Origin: Haloflavibacter putidus
GTDB taxonomy: Bacteria > Bacteroidota > Bacteroidia > Flavobacteriales > Flavobacteriaceae
DNA length: 64,000 bases
Direction: 5' to 3'
Assembly (NCBI RefSeq): GCF_006546625.1
Contig: NZ_VIAR01000002.1
Span: 248,001-312,000 of the forward strand
Positions 17,864 to 25,958 of the stretch are shown here, piece by piece (position 1 is the first letter of the stretch; every line of letters begins with the position of its first letter). The notes below the pieces were generated by a model. That model did no database searches. It had not been told where the DNA came from and saw nothing but the letters and a program-made list of their open reading frames with translations. The translations under genes were made by a program, and so were the position numbers.

Positions 17864-18169
17864 TTATAAATGCGTACTCATTTTTTCTTTCTTTTTCTGC
17901 AATTGGCGTTTTAAATCGTTAATGGTTTTACTAAGTGCCATATCAAAATTTTCCTCGTTAGAGGAAGCAAAAATTCTTGGGCCGGGTACACTTAATTCAA
18001 TTTCCACAATTCTTCCTTTTTGATTAGAGGAAGATTTTTCGGTTTTGTAATATACTTCGGCGCTAACCAGAAAATCATAGCGCTCTTTTAATTTACTTAA
18101 TTTCTCTTTCGTAGAATTCTCCAAGCGTTCACTCGCTTTTACGTGAACATAGTTAAAGTTTGTATCCAT
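17864..18169 (-). CDS. hpf: Ribosome hibernation promoting factor (short HPF/RaiA family)
   Basis: The 101-residue protein matches the short HPF family: it opens with a beta strand (FNYVHVKASERLENSTKEKL), then a KLKERYDFLVSAEVYYK helix-strand unit, and ends with a Lys-rich helix (KRQLQKKKEKM). Such proteins bind the small-subunit decoding region and promote inactive 100S ribosomes in stationary phase. It lacks the C-terminal dimerisation domain of long HPF. It is monocistronic and convergent with the OmpA gene. Confidence 0.88.
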   Translation of the reverse strand: MDTNFNYVHVKASERLENSTKEKLSKLKERYDFLVSAEVYYKTEKSSSNQKGRIVEIELSVPGPRIFASSNEENFDMALSKTINDLKRQLQKKKEKMSTHL

Positions 18170-18323
18170 AGTATAACTTTTAAATTGAGTTATAAAGATA
18201 CGTCCAAATTTACAGGAATCCCAATAATTTAATAGACTTTTAGCACCATAGCGTATATTTATTTTATTCCCTGTAAAGGATTAAAATGCAGCAATATTTT
18301 AGTTAAGTTTAAAAATTTAGGTA

Positions 18324-18358
18324 TAAAAAAATCTTGTTACCTTAATAGATAACAAGAT
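18324..18358 (-). terminator. Rho-independent terminator after ArsC-like gene
   Basis: On the minus strand ATCTTGTTA pairs with TAACAAGAT (plus positions 18350-18358 and 18331-18339), followed by seven T (plus-strand A run 18324-18330). Confidence 0.85.
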
Positions 18359-18383
18359 GATTTTTATATAGTATTCTGTTTGC

Positions 18384-18788
18384 TTATGGTTGCGGAATGT
18401 CTCCTGTATCCGGATTGATTAATTTTCTTAAATCTGTAGATTGCTTTGCTCTAATTGCGCGTTGACCACGCACAGCAATAGGATACACCAAAGTTTCTGG
18501 GTTTTTCTCCAATACTTTTAAAGCATCGTCTGCATCTAAATTTACATTGTCCTCTCCGTAAGTTTGTTTAAAAACCGGATGGTCTGTAGCAATTAATTCG
18601 CTTACCTTACAATTTAAAAGTTCTGCTACTTCTGTCCATTCTGTAGCAGCAACTTTGGTTTCTGTAATGTCTATTGGTAATAATTGCGCTCCGGAGGCTT
18701 CTGCGTGCGCGCGTACTTTTTTGCCCAACTCACTGGTTCCATCATAATAAAGAATTAATTGGCGTTCGTTTTTTGCTAATATTGTCAT
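18384..18788 (-). CDS. ArsC-like thioredoxin-fold protein lacking the catalytic cysteine
   Basis: From the ATG at 18788 this is a 134-residue protein of the ArsC/Spx fold. The C-terminal half matches arsenate reductases well: DHPVFKQTYGE, LEKNPETLVYPIAVRGQRAI, with the Arg that contacts substrate. The N-terminal loop reads YYDGTSELGKK, where true arsenate reductases have a Cys-x5-Arg motif, so the nucleophile is absent. Arsenate reduction by the usual chemistry is therefore unlikely; a regulatory or structural role is possible but unproven. It lies 72 bp downstream of recQ and is followed by its own terminator. Confidence 0.75.
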   Translation of the reverse strand: MTILAKNERQLILYYDGTSELGKKVRAHAEASGAQLLPIDITETKVAATEWTEVAELLNCKVSELIATDHPVFKQTYGEDNVNLDADDALKVLEKNPETLVYPIAVRGQRAIRAKQSTDLRKLINPDTGDIPQP

Positions 18789-18860
18789 TTTTCCTTTTTT
18801 TATTAATTGATTTTTAAAAATAAAACCTTGTAAGAAACGTAGCAAACTTTTAGCTTAGGT

Positions 18861-20969
18861 TTATGAATTTTCTTTCTCTAAATAGGCAAGACATAACCTA
18901 ATTACCGCATAATCTATTTTCTCTTCAAAAAATTCAAAATAAGGTTTAAGCGCGGTGTCCTCTTTTATTTCTTTTTTTGCTGCCCTAACTTTCTCTATCT
19001 GTTTTTCACTAATAAATTGTAAAATATCTATAGGTTTTCCTTTTTTATATAAATGCCCGAGATGCGAATAAATTGTACCCTCCTTAAGGTCTCTTATTTG
19101 TACGATTTCTTTTATAGTTTTACCTTCCTGTAAAAGTTTATAGGTCTTTTGATAGGTTGTAGCTTTTTTATCATTTTTAGCGCGATTAAATTTTTGTATT
19201 TCGGCTATAAATATGCTTCCGTAATTTTGCATTTTATACTCGCCAACGCCGCTTATTGCCAAGAATTCGCTTTCACTTTGTGGTCGTTCCCGTTCTATTT
19301 CTTTTAAGGTAGCATCAGAAAAAATTTGATAAGCGGGTATATTTTCTTCTTGCGATAGACGGTAGCGCAATTTTCGCAATTGTTCAAATAGAGTAGAGGT
19401 AGTTTTAGAAACACTTTGCTTGCTGCTTTGCGCTTTTTTAGAAGCAATGTCTTGTGGTTTGGTTAATTGAACCTTTTGCTTTCTAAACAAAACTTCTTTT
19501 GCATAGGGCGTTAATTTTAAAGCGTTTTTTTCGTGAAAAGCAATCTCACAATAACCTTGATTTATTAATTGCGTAATATAATGTTGCCAATCCCGCCAAC
19601 TTACATCTTTCCCAATTCCGTAGGTTTTAAGACTGGAATAATTTTTATTTAAAATCTCTTGATTTCTAGCACCACGCAAAACATCTATTACTGTATTGGT
19701 AGACTCGCTTTCGCGTAATCTGGCAATGCACGATAAAATTTTCTGTGCTAAAATGGTGCCGTCAAAAAATTCAGGCGGATTTTTACAAACGTCGCAATGA
19801 CCGCAGTTTTCCGGTAAAAACTCCCCAAAATAACTCAGTAAAATTTTTCTTCTACAATCTGTGGCGTCTGCAAATTCTTTAATTCTATCTAACTTTGCAT
19901 TTTGCAGTTCTTCATTAACTGCTCCTTCCGTAAACCTTCTTAATTGCACCACATCTGCATAGGTGTGAAAAAGCAAAGCTTTAGATGGCAAGCCGTCTCT
20001 TCCTGCGCGACCTATTTCTTGGTAATAACCTTCTAAGTTTTTGGGTAAATTATAATGTATTACAAAGCGCACGTTAGATTTGTCTATTCCCATTCCAAAG
20101 GCTACGGTGGCGCAAACAATTTTTACTTTGTCAAAAATAAAATCTTCTTGTACTTGGTTGCGGTCTTCAAAACTTAAACCGGCGTGATAGGCGGTAGCAC
20201 TAAAACCTTTATTTTGAAGTTTTTCTGCCAGTTTTTCTGTTCCTTTCCGGCTTAAACAATAAATTATACCGCTTTCTTGTTCTCTGTTTTCTATAAAATT
20301 AACAATTTGCTTTACGCGATTGGCAGCGGGCCGCACTTCCAAAAAGATATTCTTCCGATCAAACGAACTTATAAATTGCTTGGCATGCGGTATGTTGAGC
20401 TGCTTTACAATATCATGCCGCGTAGCCTTATCTGCAGTTGCTGTTAAGGCGATAACCGGTACTTGCGGTAAAGATTTTTTTAAAAACCCCAATTGCTGGT
20501 AAGACGGTCTAAAATCGTGCCCCCAAGAAGAGATGCAATGGGCCTCATCTATGGCAATACAACTCACGTAGTTGCTATTTAAAATATTGTTTAAACCGCC
20601 CAAACTTTCTGGTGCCACATACAGTAAATCCAATTCTTTTTTAGCCAGGCTGTTAAGAATAGCATCTTGCTCTTCGTAGGTTTGACTGCTGTTATAAAAT
20701 TCTGCTTTTACGCCGTTGGCCTTAAGTCCGTCTACTTGATCTTTCATCAAAGCTATAAGTGGCGAGATTACAATACAAACCCCATCTAAAAGTAATGCCG
20801 GTAGTTGGTAGCAAATAGATTTCCCGCCACCGGTTGGCATAATAACCAATACGTCTTCTTGGTTTAAAACAGATTTTATTATTTCTTCTTGATTTTTACG
20901 AAAACTATCGTAACCAAAATATTTTTTTAAGGTTGGCAATAATTGCTGTTGCAATGCGGTAACAGGCAT
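18861..20969 (-). CDS. recQ: ATP-dependent DNA helicase RecQ
   Basis: RecQ unwinds DNA 3'-5' in recombination and fork repair. The 702-residue protein has Walker A PTGGGKS at residues 45-51, the DEAH box followed by CISSWGHDFRPSY near 141, motif VI QEIGRAGRDG, and the RecQ zinc-binding cysteines in CRRKILLSYFGE and ENCGHCDVC near 380-395. A winged-helix RQC region follows, then an HRDC domain (about 525-600). The last about 100 residues form a helix-turn-helix-like region (KTIKEIVQIRDLKEGTIYSH) common in Bacteroidota and Firmicutes RecQ. A 9/10 match to the dispersed 10-mer is at 19926. Confidence 0.97.
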   Translation of the reverse strand: MPVTALQQQLLPTLKKYFGYDSFRKNQEEIIKSVLNQEDVLVIMPTGGGKSICYQLPALLLDGVCIVISPLIALMKDQVDGLKANGVKAEFYNSSQTYEEQDAILNSLAKKELDLLYVAPESLGGLNNILNSNYVSCIAIDEAHCISSWGHDFRPSYQQLGFLKKSLPQVPVIALTATADKATRHDIVKQLNIPHAKQFISSFDRKNIFLEVRPAANRVKQIVNFIENREQESGIIYCLSRKGTEKLAEKLQNKGFSATAYHAGLSFEDRNQVQEDFIFDKVKIVCATVAFGMGIDKSNVRFVIHYNLPKNLEGYYQEIGRAGRDGLPSKALLFHTYADVVQLRRFTEGAVNEELQNAKLDRIKEFADATDCRRKILLSYFGEFLPENCGHCDVCKNPPEFFDGTILAQKILSCIARLRESESTNTVIDVLRGARNQEILNKNYSSLKTYGIGKDVSWRDWQHYITQLINQGYCEIAFHEKNALKLTPYAKEVLFRKQKVQLTKPQDIASKKAQSSKQSVSKTTSTLFEQLRKLRYRLSQEENIPAYQIFSDATLKEIERERPQSESEFLAISGVGEYKMQNYGSIFIAEIQKFNRAKNDKKATTYQKTYKLLQEGKTIKEIVQIRDLKEGTIYSHLGHLYKKGKPIDILQFISEKQIEKVRAAKKEIKEDTALKPYFEFFEEKIDYAVIRLCLAYLEKENS

Positions 20970-21048
20970 AACGGTAAATACTTATAAATTAAAAACTCCC
21001 GTGAGAAATAAAAAACAATCTTATTATAAAATTCAATATAAATAAAAT

Positions 21049-21077
21049 AACCGTTTAAGCTTTATACCTAAACGGTT
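21049..21077 (-). terminator. Terminator after the charged small protein gene
   Basis: AACCGTTTA (21049-21057) pairs with TAAACGGTT (21069-21077) across an 11-base loop. On the minus strand a T-rich tract follows. It separates the 21110-21424 gene from the recQ promoter region. Confidence 0.65.
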
Positions 21078-21109
21078 ATTTTTAAAAAGTTTTCAAGATT
21101 TTTTAGTAG

Positions 21110-21424
21110 TTAATCGGCGCTGTTATCTTCTTCTAATTTATTGGTATTGCCGCCTTTGCTGTAAAAATCATTTTCTTCGTCGCGCAATTTTGAATCTTCT
21201 TTATTCCTTTTGGCACGTTCTTGCCCAGGAATATCTAAATCTTCTGCGGCAAAATCTGGGTTGCGTTTTCTTTCTCTTAAAAACTCGTCGTCGCCGCCAT
21301 CTTTATGAACGTTTTCTTGGTTTAAGATCTTTTTTTCTTGCTCTGTAATTTCAGAGTTGTACGGATCTTCCTTTTGATTTTTACTCTCTTTAGCTTTACT
21401 ATTTTCTTTCTTTTGCTCGCTCAT
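21110..21424 (-). CDS. Hypothetical highly charged protein (104 aa)
   Basis: The protein is almost entirely Lys, Glu, Asp, Asn, Gln and Arg with no hydrophobic core and no membrane segment, so it is probably intrinsically disordered. Short patches (DEFLRERKRNPDFAAEDLDI) look conserved-protein-like rather than random, and small proteins of this kind recur in Flavobacteriaceae. There is no recognisable domain. It has its own terminator and is bounded upstream by a 345-bp structured gap. Confidence 0.65.
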   Translation of the reverse strand: MSEQKKENSKAKESKNQKEDPYNSEITEQEKKILNQENVHKDGGDDEFLRERKRNPDFAAEDLDIPGQERAKRNKEDSKLRDEENDFYSKGGNTNKLEEDNSAD

Positions 21425-21769
21425 AATTTTTTATTTTGAAGATAAAAACTTAAGTCGTAACCACATAGCATTTAACATATTTTAAAACTTCTTTCTTTCC
21501 GTAAAGAGCTAATAAATAGATTAATTTTTTCCGTTAAACGGAAATTTAAATGCGCTAGAATTATAAAACTAGCTTTAAATTACTTTTTATCCGCTTTACT
21601 TTCCGTAAAGAATAGCTTCAAAATCAGTAAAAAGAATAACTATTTTTAAACGAATAGCTTTACGGAAGCTAAAAATGCCAACGTTTTTAAATTTTACCAT
21701 TTATTTAAACTTAGATATAGCTTTGTCTGGCGCAACTTTTTTAATTTTGAAAACAAAAATTAAAATACT
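21425..21769. other. Structured non-coding gap with three CTTTACGGAA copies
   Basis: No credible gene lies in these 345 bp. It holds three exact 10-mer copies (21497, 21601, 21658), of which 21601-21610 and 21658-21667 form a perfect inverted pair 47 bp apart. There is also the near-perfect palindrome TTTCCGTTAAACGGAAA at 21528-21544, whose outer arms resemble the 10-mer, and an inverted repeat GCTAG/CTAGC at 21554-21573 extended by ATTTAAA/TTTAAAT. The right end holds the putative promoter of the old yellow enzyme gene. Confidence 0.6.
21722..21749 (+). promoter_or_regulatory. Putative promoter of old yellow enzyme gene
   Basis: TTTG at 21722-21725 and TAATTTTG at 21742-21749 match the Bacteroidota -33/-7 pair, but with a 16-bp spacer, slightly shorter than usual. 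The ATG is at 21770. Confidence 0.45.
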
Positions 21770-22879
21770 ATGAAAGAAAACGCCGTATTAAATAGTTACG
21801 ACCTAAACGGATTATTTTTACCAAATCGTGTTGTAATGGCGCCAATGACGCGAAGTAGGGCAGAGAACCCCGAGAAAAAAGCAACGGCAGAATTGCAAGG
21901 GAAATATTACCAACAACGAGCCTCTGCAGGCTTAATTATAGCCGAAGGTTCTCCGGTTTCTTCGCAAGCAATTGGGTATGTAAACGTGCCGGGAATTTAC
22001 ACCAAAGCACAAACCCAAGGTTGGAAAGAAGTAACAAAAATGGTGCACGAAGAAAAAGGACGCATCTTTTTACAACTTTGGCATGTGGGCAGAATTTCTC
22101 ACCCAGATTTTCATAATGGCGAAAAACCTTTGGCGCCTTCTGCTATAAATCCGCAAAGCCAATCTTTTACGCCGCAAGGTTTTAAAGACACGGTTACGCC
22201 AAAAGAAATGAGCAAAGAAGATATTAAACAAACTGTGGCAGATTTTAAAAATGCAGCCATAAATGCAATGGATGCTGATTTTGATGGAATAGAAATTCAC
22301 TCTTCTAACGGCTATCTTTTTCATCAATTTTTTAATAATTTTTCCAATAAGCGCGAAGATGAATACGGCGGAAGCATTGAAAACAAAGCGCGTTTCTTTT
22401 TTGAAGTTTTAGATGCCGTGGCAGAAGTGATGCCGCAAAATAAAATAGGAGTGCGGTTTAATCCTAGTTTACACGATATATTTGGAATGAAAATGGACGA
22501 AGAAACCATTCCGACATTTGAATATATAATCAAAAAACTAAACGATTATAATTTGGCGTATGTGCATTTGTCAGAACCTTTTAATGACGTAAGCAAAGTG
22601 CCGCACGCGATTACTAATATTGCCAAGCATTTTAGACCAATTTATAAAGGTACTTTAATGATTAACACCAATTTTGATTTAGAAAAAGCTAATGAGGTAA
22701 TTAAAAGTGACGACGCAGACTTGGTGGCTTTTGGCAAACCCTTTATTTCTAATCCAGATTTGGTAGAGAGATTTGCACAAAATGCCAAATTAAACAATTG
22801 GGATAAAGATACTTTTTACACCGGCGGAAAAAAGGGTTATTTAGATTATGAGCGGATGCAGGAAAAAGTAAACCAATAA
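21770..22879 (+). CDS. Alkene reductase, old yellow enzyme family
   Basis: This 369-residue FMN-dependent enzyme reduces activated C=C bonds with NAD(P)H and in relatives also nitrate esters or maleimides. Family motifs are visible: VVMAPMTRSRAE near residue 22, LQLWHVGRISHPDF near 101, the substrate-binding His and Asn in IEIHSSNGYLFHQFFN near 177-190, and the following DEYGGSIENKARF. The physiological substrate cannot be read from the sequence. It is monocistronic, with a possible own promoter. Confidence 0.92.
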   Translation: MKENAVLNSYDLNGLFLPNRVVMAPMTRSRAENPEKKATAELQGKYYQQRASAGLIIAEGSPVSSQAIGYVNVPGIYTKAQTQGWKEVTKMVHEEKGRIFLQLWHVGRISHPDFHNGEKPLAPSAINPQSQSFTPQGFKDTVTPKEMSKEDIKQTVADFKNAAINAMDADFDGIEIHSSNGYLFHQFFNNFSNKREDEYGGSIENKARFFFEVLDAVAEVMPQNKIGVRFNPSLHDIFGMKMDEETIPTFEYIIKKLNDYNLAYVHLSEPFNDVSKVPHAITNIAKHFRPIYKGTLMINTNFDLEKANEVIKSDDADLVAFGKPFISNPDLVERFAQNAKLNNWDKDTFYTGGKKGYLDYERMQEKVNQ

Positions 22880-22917
22880 TATTTTTTTACAGCGCATAAT
22901 TAGCCAAAAAGATTTCT

Positions 22918-22925
22918 TATTTTTG
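22918..22925 (+). promoter_or_regulatory. Putative -7 element of upp promoter
   Basis: TATTTTTG matches TAnnTTTG and ends 11 bp before the upp ATG, which would give a very short leader. Confidence 0.4.
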
Positions 22926-22936
22926 AAAAAAACCTT

Positions 22937-23596
22937 ATGAAAGTTCACCATTTACTGGAAGAAAACAGTCTAGCTACCAAATTTGTGTCAGAATTACGCG
23001 ATGTAGATAGACAAAAAGACGCTATGCGTTTTCGTAAGAATATAGAACGTATAGGCGAAATTTTAGGTTATGAATTGAGTAAATCCTTATCCTATTTTCC
23101 TAAAGAAATAAAAACACCTTTAGGCAACGCAACGCATCAATTACCCAAAAAAGATGTGGTAATTTGTTCTATTTTGCGTGCCGGATTGCCATTGCATAAT
23201 GGTTTATTAAATTATTTTGATTGGGCAGAAAACGCTTTTATTTCTGCCTATAGACATCATCCTAAAGAAGACGAAGAGTTTGAGATATTGGTAGAATATC
23301 TAGCTTCGCCATCTTTAGAAGATAAGACGTTAATTTTGGCAGATCCTATGTTGGCAACCGGTAAATCTTTTGTAAACGTTTTAAAAGCTTTAGAAAAGAT
23401 GGGGAAACCTAAAAAAATACATTTGGTTGCCGTAATTGGCGCCAAAGAAGGTTTGAAGTTGGTAGAAGAAGAGTTTCCTGAAAACAGCGAATTATGGATT
23501 GCTACAATAGACGAAAAATTAGATAAAAACGGCTATATCGTACCGGGCCTTGGCGATGCGGGAGATTTGAGTTACGGCTCTAAAATGCAACATTAA
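22937..23596 (+). CDS. upp: Uracil phosphoribosyltransferase
   Basis: Upp salvages uracil with PRPP to give UMP. The 219-residue protein has the PRPP loop LADPMLATGKS near residues 134-144, the ICSILRAGLPLHNG segment near 75, and the C-terminal uracil-binding segment GLGDAGDLSYG. The length is close to the usual 208-210 with a slightly longer N-terminus. It is followed without a gap by a membrane protein gene, so the two are likely one transcript. Confidence 0.93.
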   Translation: MKVHHLLEENSLATKFVSELRDVDRQKDAMRFRKNIERIGEILGYELSKSLSYFPKEIKTPLGNATHQLPKKDVVICSILRAGLPLHNGLLNYFDWAENAFISAYRHHPKEDEEFEILVEYLASPSLEDKTLILADPMLATGKSFVNVLKALEKMGKPKKIHLVAVIGAKEGLKLVEEEFPENSELWIATIDEKLDKNGYIVPGLGDAGDLSYGSKMQH

Positions 23597-24019
23597 TTGA
23601 GCGCGGTAGCAAAAAATATAATAGGAATTCTTTTAGGCATTTTTGTTGGCGGCTTGGTAAATATGAGCCTAGTTTTAATAAGCGCTTCCCTTATTACAGA
23701 AACCGCCGGTTTTGATATAACGGGAGCCAGCGGTTTACAAACAATTCCTGATTTGTATGAAAGTCCGCAATTTTTATTACCCTTATTGGCCCACGTTTTA
23801 GGAACATTTATTGCCACTTTGCTTAGCGTTTTAATTGCAGAAGATAACTTGTTTAAAGTAAGTTTTATTACAGTTCTGTTCTTCTTTGGTGGTGGCATTG
23901 TAAACGCAATTAGCGTCCCGGCCCCAACTTGGTTTATTGGTTTAGATTTGGTGGTAGCCTATTTTCCTGCTGGTTATTTGGGGTATCTTTTAGGAAAAAA
24001 AAGAAACAAGAATGTGTGA
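23597..24019 (+). CDS. Four-pass membrane protein, TTG start
   Basis: The 140-residue protein appears to start with TTG directly after the upp stop codon. The next in-frame ATG lies within the first membrane helix, so TTG best preserves the full helix (AKNIIGILLGIFVGGLVNMS). Four hydrophobic segments are visible (about residues 5-30, 60-82, 85-107 and 112-134), ending in a Lys/Arg-rich tail. I recognise no domain. Its tight link to upp hints at coupling, but a pyrimidine role is not supported. Confidence 0.7.
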   Translation: MSAVAKNIIGILLGIFVGGLVNMSLVLISASLITETAGFDITGASGLQTIPDLYESPQFLLPLLAHVLGTFIATLLSVLIAEDNLFKVSFITVLFFFGGGIVNAISVPAPTWFIGLDLVVAYFPAGYLGYLLGKKRNKNV

Positions 24020-24050
24020 GCAATTATCTATTTTTTAAAAGCTTTACGGA

Positions 24051-24572
24051 ATGAGTAAGCGCCAATTAAATGCCTATTTAAAAGATTTATCAAAAGAAGA
24101 ATTAGAAGAACAGGTTTTAGATCTTTATCAGCGGTTTAAACCGGTAAAGGTTTTTTACGATTTTGTGTTTAATCCGCGGGAAGAAGAGTTGGTGCGAAAG
24201 GCTAAGTTTAAAATTTCTAAAGAATATTTTCCAGATACAAAGCGTAAAGCAAAAACCCGACGATCTGTTGCGCAAAATGAAATTAAACATTTTAGACAAT
24301 TGGGGGTAGAACCGCATTTAACAGCAGATTTAATGCTTTTTAATATAGAAATTGCCCAAACCTATGCCGCAGAACAAAACAAATTAAAAGAAGCGTTTTG
24401 TAAAAGCATGTTTAAGTCTTATGAAGAAGCCGTGAAATATATTACCAAGACGGGAATAGTAACGGAGTTTAAAAAACGTTTACTTAAAATTGCAGATACC
24501 ACCGAAAAACAAAAATGGCCAAATGTTTATAGGTTTGAAAAAACTGCAATGCAGTTTCAGGAAATGCCTTAG
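24051..24572 (+). CDS. Conserved hypothetical protein (DUF6155-like)
   Basis: The 173-residue cytosolic protein starts MSKRQLNAYLKDLSKEELEE and continues with LYQRFKPVKVFYDFVFNP, a pattern I associate with the DUF6155 family of Bacteroidota. It is alpha-helical and Lys/Glu-rich, with no catalytic motif. A CTTTACGGAA copy (24042-24051) overlaps the A of the ATG. It lies 31 bp downstream of the membrane protein gene, possibly in the upp operon. Family assignment is from memory and moderately sure. Confidence 0.7.
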   Translation: MSKRQLNAYLKDLSKEELEEQVLDLYQRFKPVKVFYDFVFNPREEELVRKAKFKISKEYFPDTKRKAKTRRSVAQNEIKHFRQLGVEPHLTADLMLFNIEIAQTYAAEQNKLKEAFCKSMFKSYEEAVKYITKTGIVTEFKKRLLKIADTTEKQKWPNVYRFEKTAMQFQEMP

Positions 24573-24600
24573 TATTCGTTTAAGTTTTTATAAATCTTAT

Positions 24601-24635
24601 AGTAAAAAACCACTTTGAGAGTAAGGTTTTTTACT
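24601..24635 (+). terminator. Possible terminator hairpin
   Basis: AGTAAAAAACC (24601-24611) pairs perfectly with GGTTTTTTACT (24625-24635). The T-run lies inside the stem, as in some Bacteroidota terminators. It is placed after the 24051-24572 gene. Confidence 0.6.
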
Positions 24636-24862
24636 GAACTTTTTAATTATACGAGCTTAAAAACCGTTCGAATTACACCCAATAAGAGAAATTGAATTTT
24701 ACGCAATCTATTAGAAAATCTGGCATTGCCCAATAATAACTATACAGATAGGGAAGAGGTGCTTTTTGAAAATAGCCTCTTTTATAAATCAAAATAAGTA
24801 GTAAAGTAAATTTATTTAGTATATTTATAATCAGTAACTTACAAATTTATAAATTAAATAAT

Positions 24863-25288
24863 ATGGACTATCCTTTGGTTAATTTTCATTTTCAGGTAGA
24901 ATGGGGTGGTACGCGTATAGGCTTTACGGAAATAACAGGACTTTCTGCAACGCAAGAAATAGTAGAATATAGAGATGGTGCCTCAAAAGAATATGCAACT
25001 CAGAAAATTCCGGGATTACGCAAATATTCTTCTATTGTTTTAAAAAGAGGTGCTCTTAAATAAGATAACGAATTGTTTGAATGGTTTAGTACTGTACGAC
25101 TAGGCAATGTAGAAAGACGAGATATCACAATAAGTTTATTAAACGAAGAACACGAACCAACTATAACATGGAAAATAAAAGGTGCTTGGCCGGTAGCTAT
25201 TAATTATGCAGAACTAAATGCGATGAAAAGTGAAGTTTTTATTGAACGTTTAGAGATTGCTCACGAAGGCTTCAACGTTCAGAATTAA
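24863..25288 (+). pseudogene. T4 gp19-like tail tube protein, interrupted by an in-frame TAA
   Basis: The frame starts MDYPLVNFHFQVEWGG and reads through a tail-tube fold: GFTEITGLSATQEIVEYRDG, then IPGLRKYSSIVLKRGALK. A TAA stop at 25061-25063 interrupts it after 66 residues. The same frame continues with DNELFEWFSTVRLGNVERRD, ITISLLNEEHEPTITWKIKG and EVFIERLEIAHEGF. Together this gives about 141 residues, the normal length of phage-type or contractile-injection-system tube proteins. One base change from a Lys, Glu or Gln codon would give this stop. A CTTTACGGAA copy is at 24922. No sheath, baseplate, spike or chaperone genes are nearby. Confidence 0.8.
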
Positions 25289-25310
25289 TGAAAAATCATT
25301 TTTAGTTATT

Positions 25311-25760
25311 ATGAATTATCCGCCTTTAAATATGCATTTTGTTGTTAAATTCAAGCACAAGGAGTTTTCTAAAGATATACATTTTCAATCTGTTAATGGT
25401 TTAAAAGCAAGCATCTGTAAAACCGAAGAATCTAAACTAGAAAAAGTGCATTTTGAGAATTTAGTTCTTAAACGAGCTTATGAGCCAGATTCGCGCTTAA
25501 TTGGTTGGTGTATGAACAGAATTAACAACCATAAAACACAAGCTGTAAACCTTGTAATAAGTCTTTTAAATTCTGAACATAAAATGCTTAGCGGTTGGAT
25601 AATAGAAAAAGCAATTCCCGTTTCTTGGAGTGTAGAAGAATTACACGCGCAAGAAACCAGAATTTTAATTGAAAGAATTGAACTGGAATATAAATTTTTT
25701 GAAGTACTAAATAGTCAAGGAGAAATAATAGCTCCAAAAGAAAAAAAGAGAATTAGGTAA
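25311..25760 (+). CDS. T4 gp19-like tail tube protein, second copy
   Basis: The 149-residue protein starts at the ATG at 25311 (MNYPPLNMHFVVKFKHKEFS) and shares the layout of the upstream copy: SVNGLKASICKTEESKLEKV, then LVLKRAYEPDSRLIGW, NLVISLLNSEHKML and ILIERIELEYKFFEV. This is the tail-tube family of contractile tails (phage, tailocin, eCIS/MAC), which often carry two different tube paralogues. It is intact, 22 bp after the interrupted copy. With no other tail genes here it is either a remnant or a stand-alone component acting with a machine elsewhere in the genome. Confidence 0.8.
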   Translation: MNYPPLNMHFVVKFKHKEFSKDIHFQSVNGLKASICKTEESKLEKVHFENLVLKRAYEPDSRLIGWCMNRINNHKTQAVNLVISLLNSEHKMLSGWIIEKAIPVSWSVEELHAQETRILIERIELEYKFFEVLNSQGEIIAPKEKKRIR

Positions 25761-25958
25761 TAATTATTTTATGCTACTATGAATAGTTCACGAATAATCA
25801 ATTTTGTTTTAGTATTATAGTTTGTGAATGAAAACACAGATTGGTTGTAAAATAGCACGAAAGATGTTATTCACCATTTTATTCAGCTAAACATATTTGT
25901 ACTATAATTTATATTATGTAAAATAGAATAATTCCATAAAGAGAAAAATAACTTCAAA

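Noticed and set aside
24042-24051. CTTTACGGAA as a Shine-Dalgarno site for the 24051 gene
   Set aside because: The word overlaps the start codon itself and occurs throughout the window unrelated to starts.
24655-24680. T-loop-like string GTTCGAATTAC suggesting a tRNA
   Set aside because: The flanking bases do not form a T-stem and no acceptor or anticodon stem can be drawn around it.
24863-25760. A complete prophage or contractile injection system
   Set aside because: Only two tube-like genes are present; the neighbours are ordinary lipoproteins and metabolic genes, with no integrase, sheath, baseplate or lysis genes.
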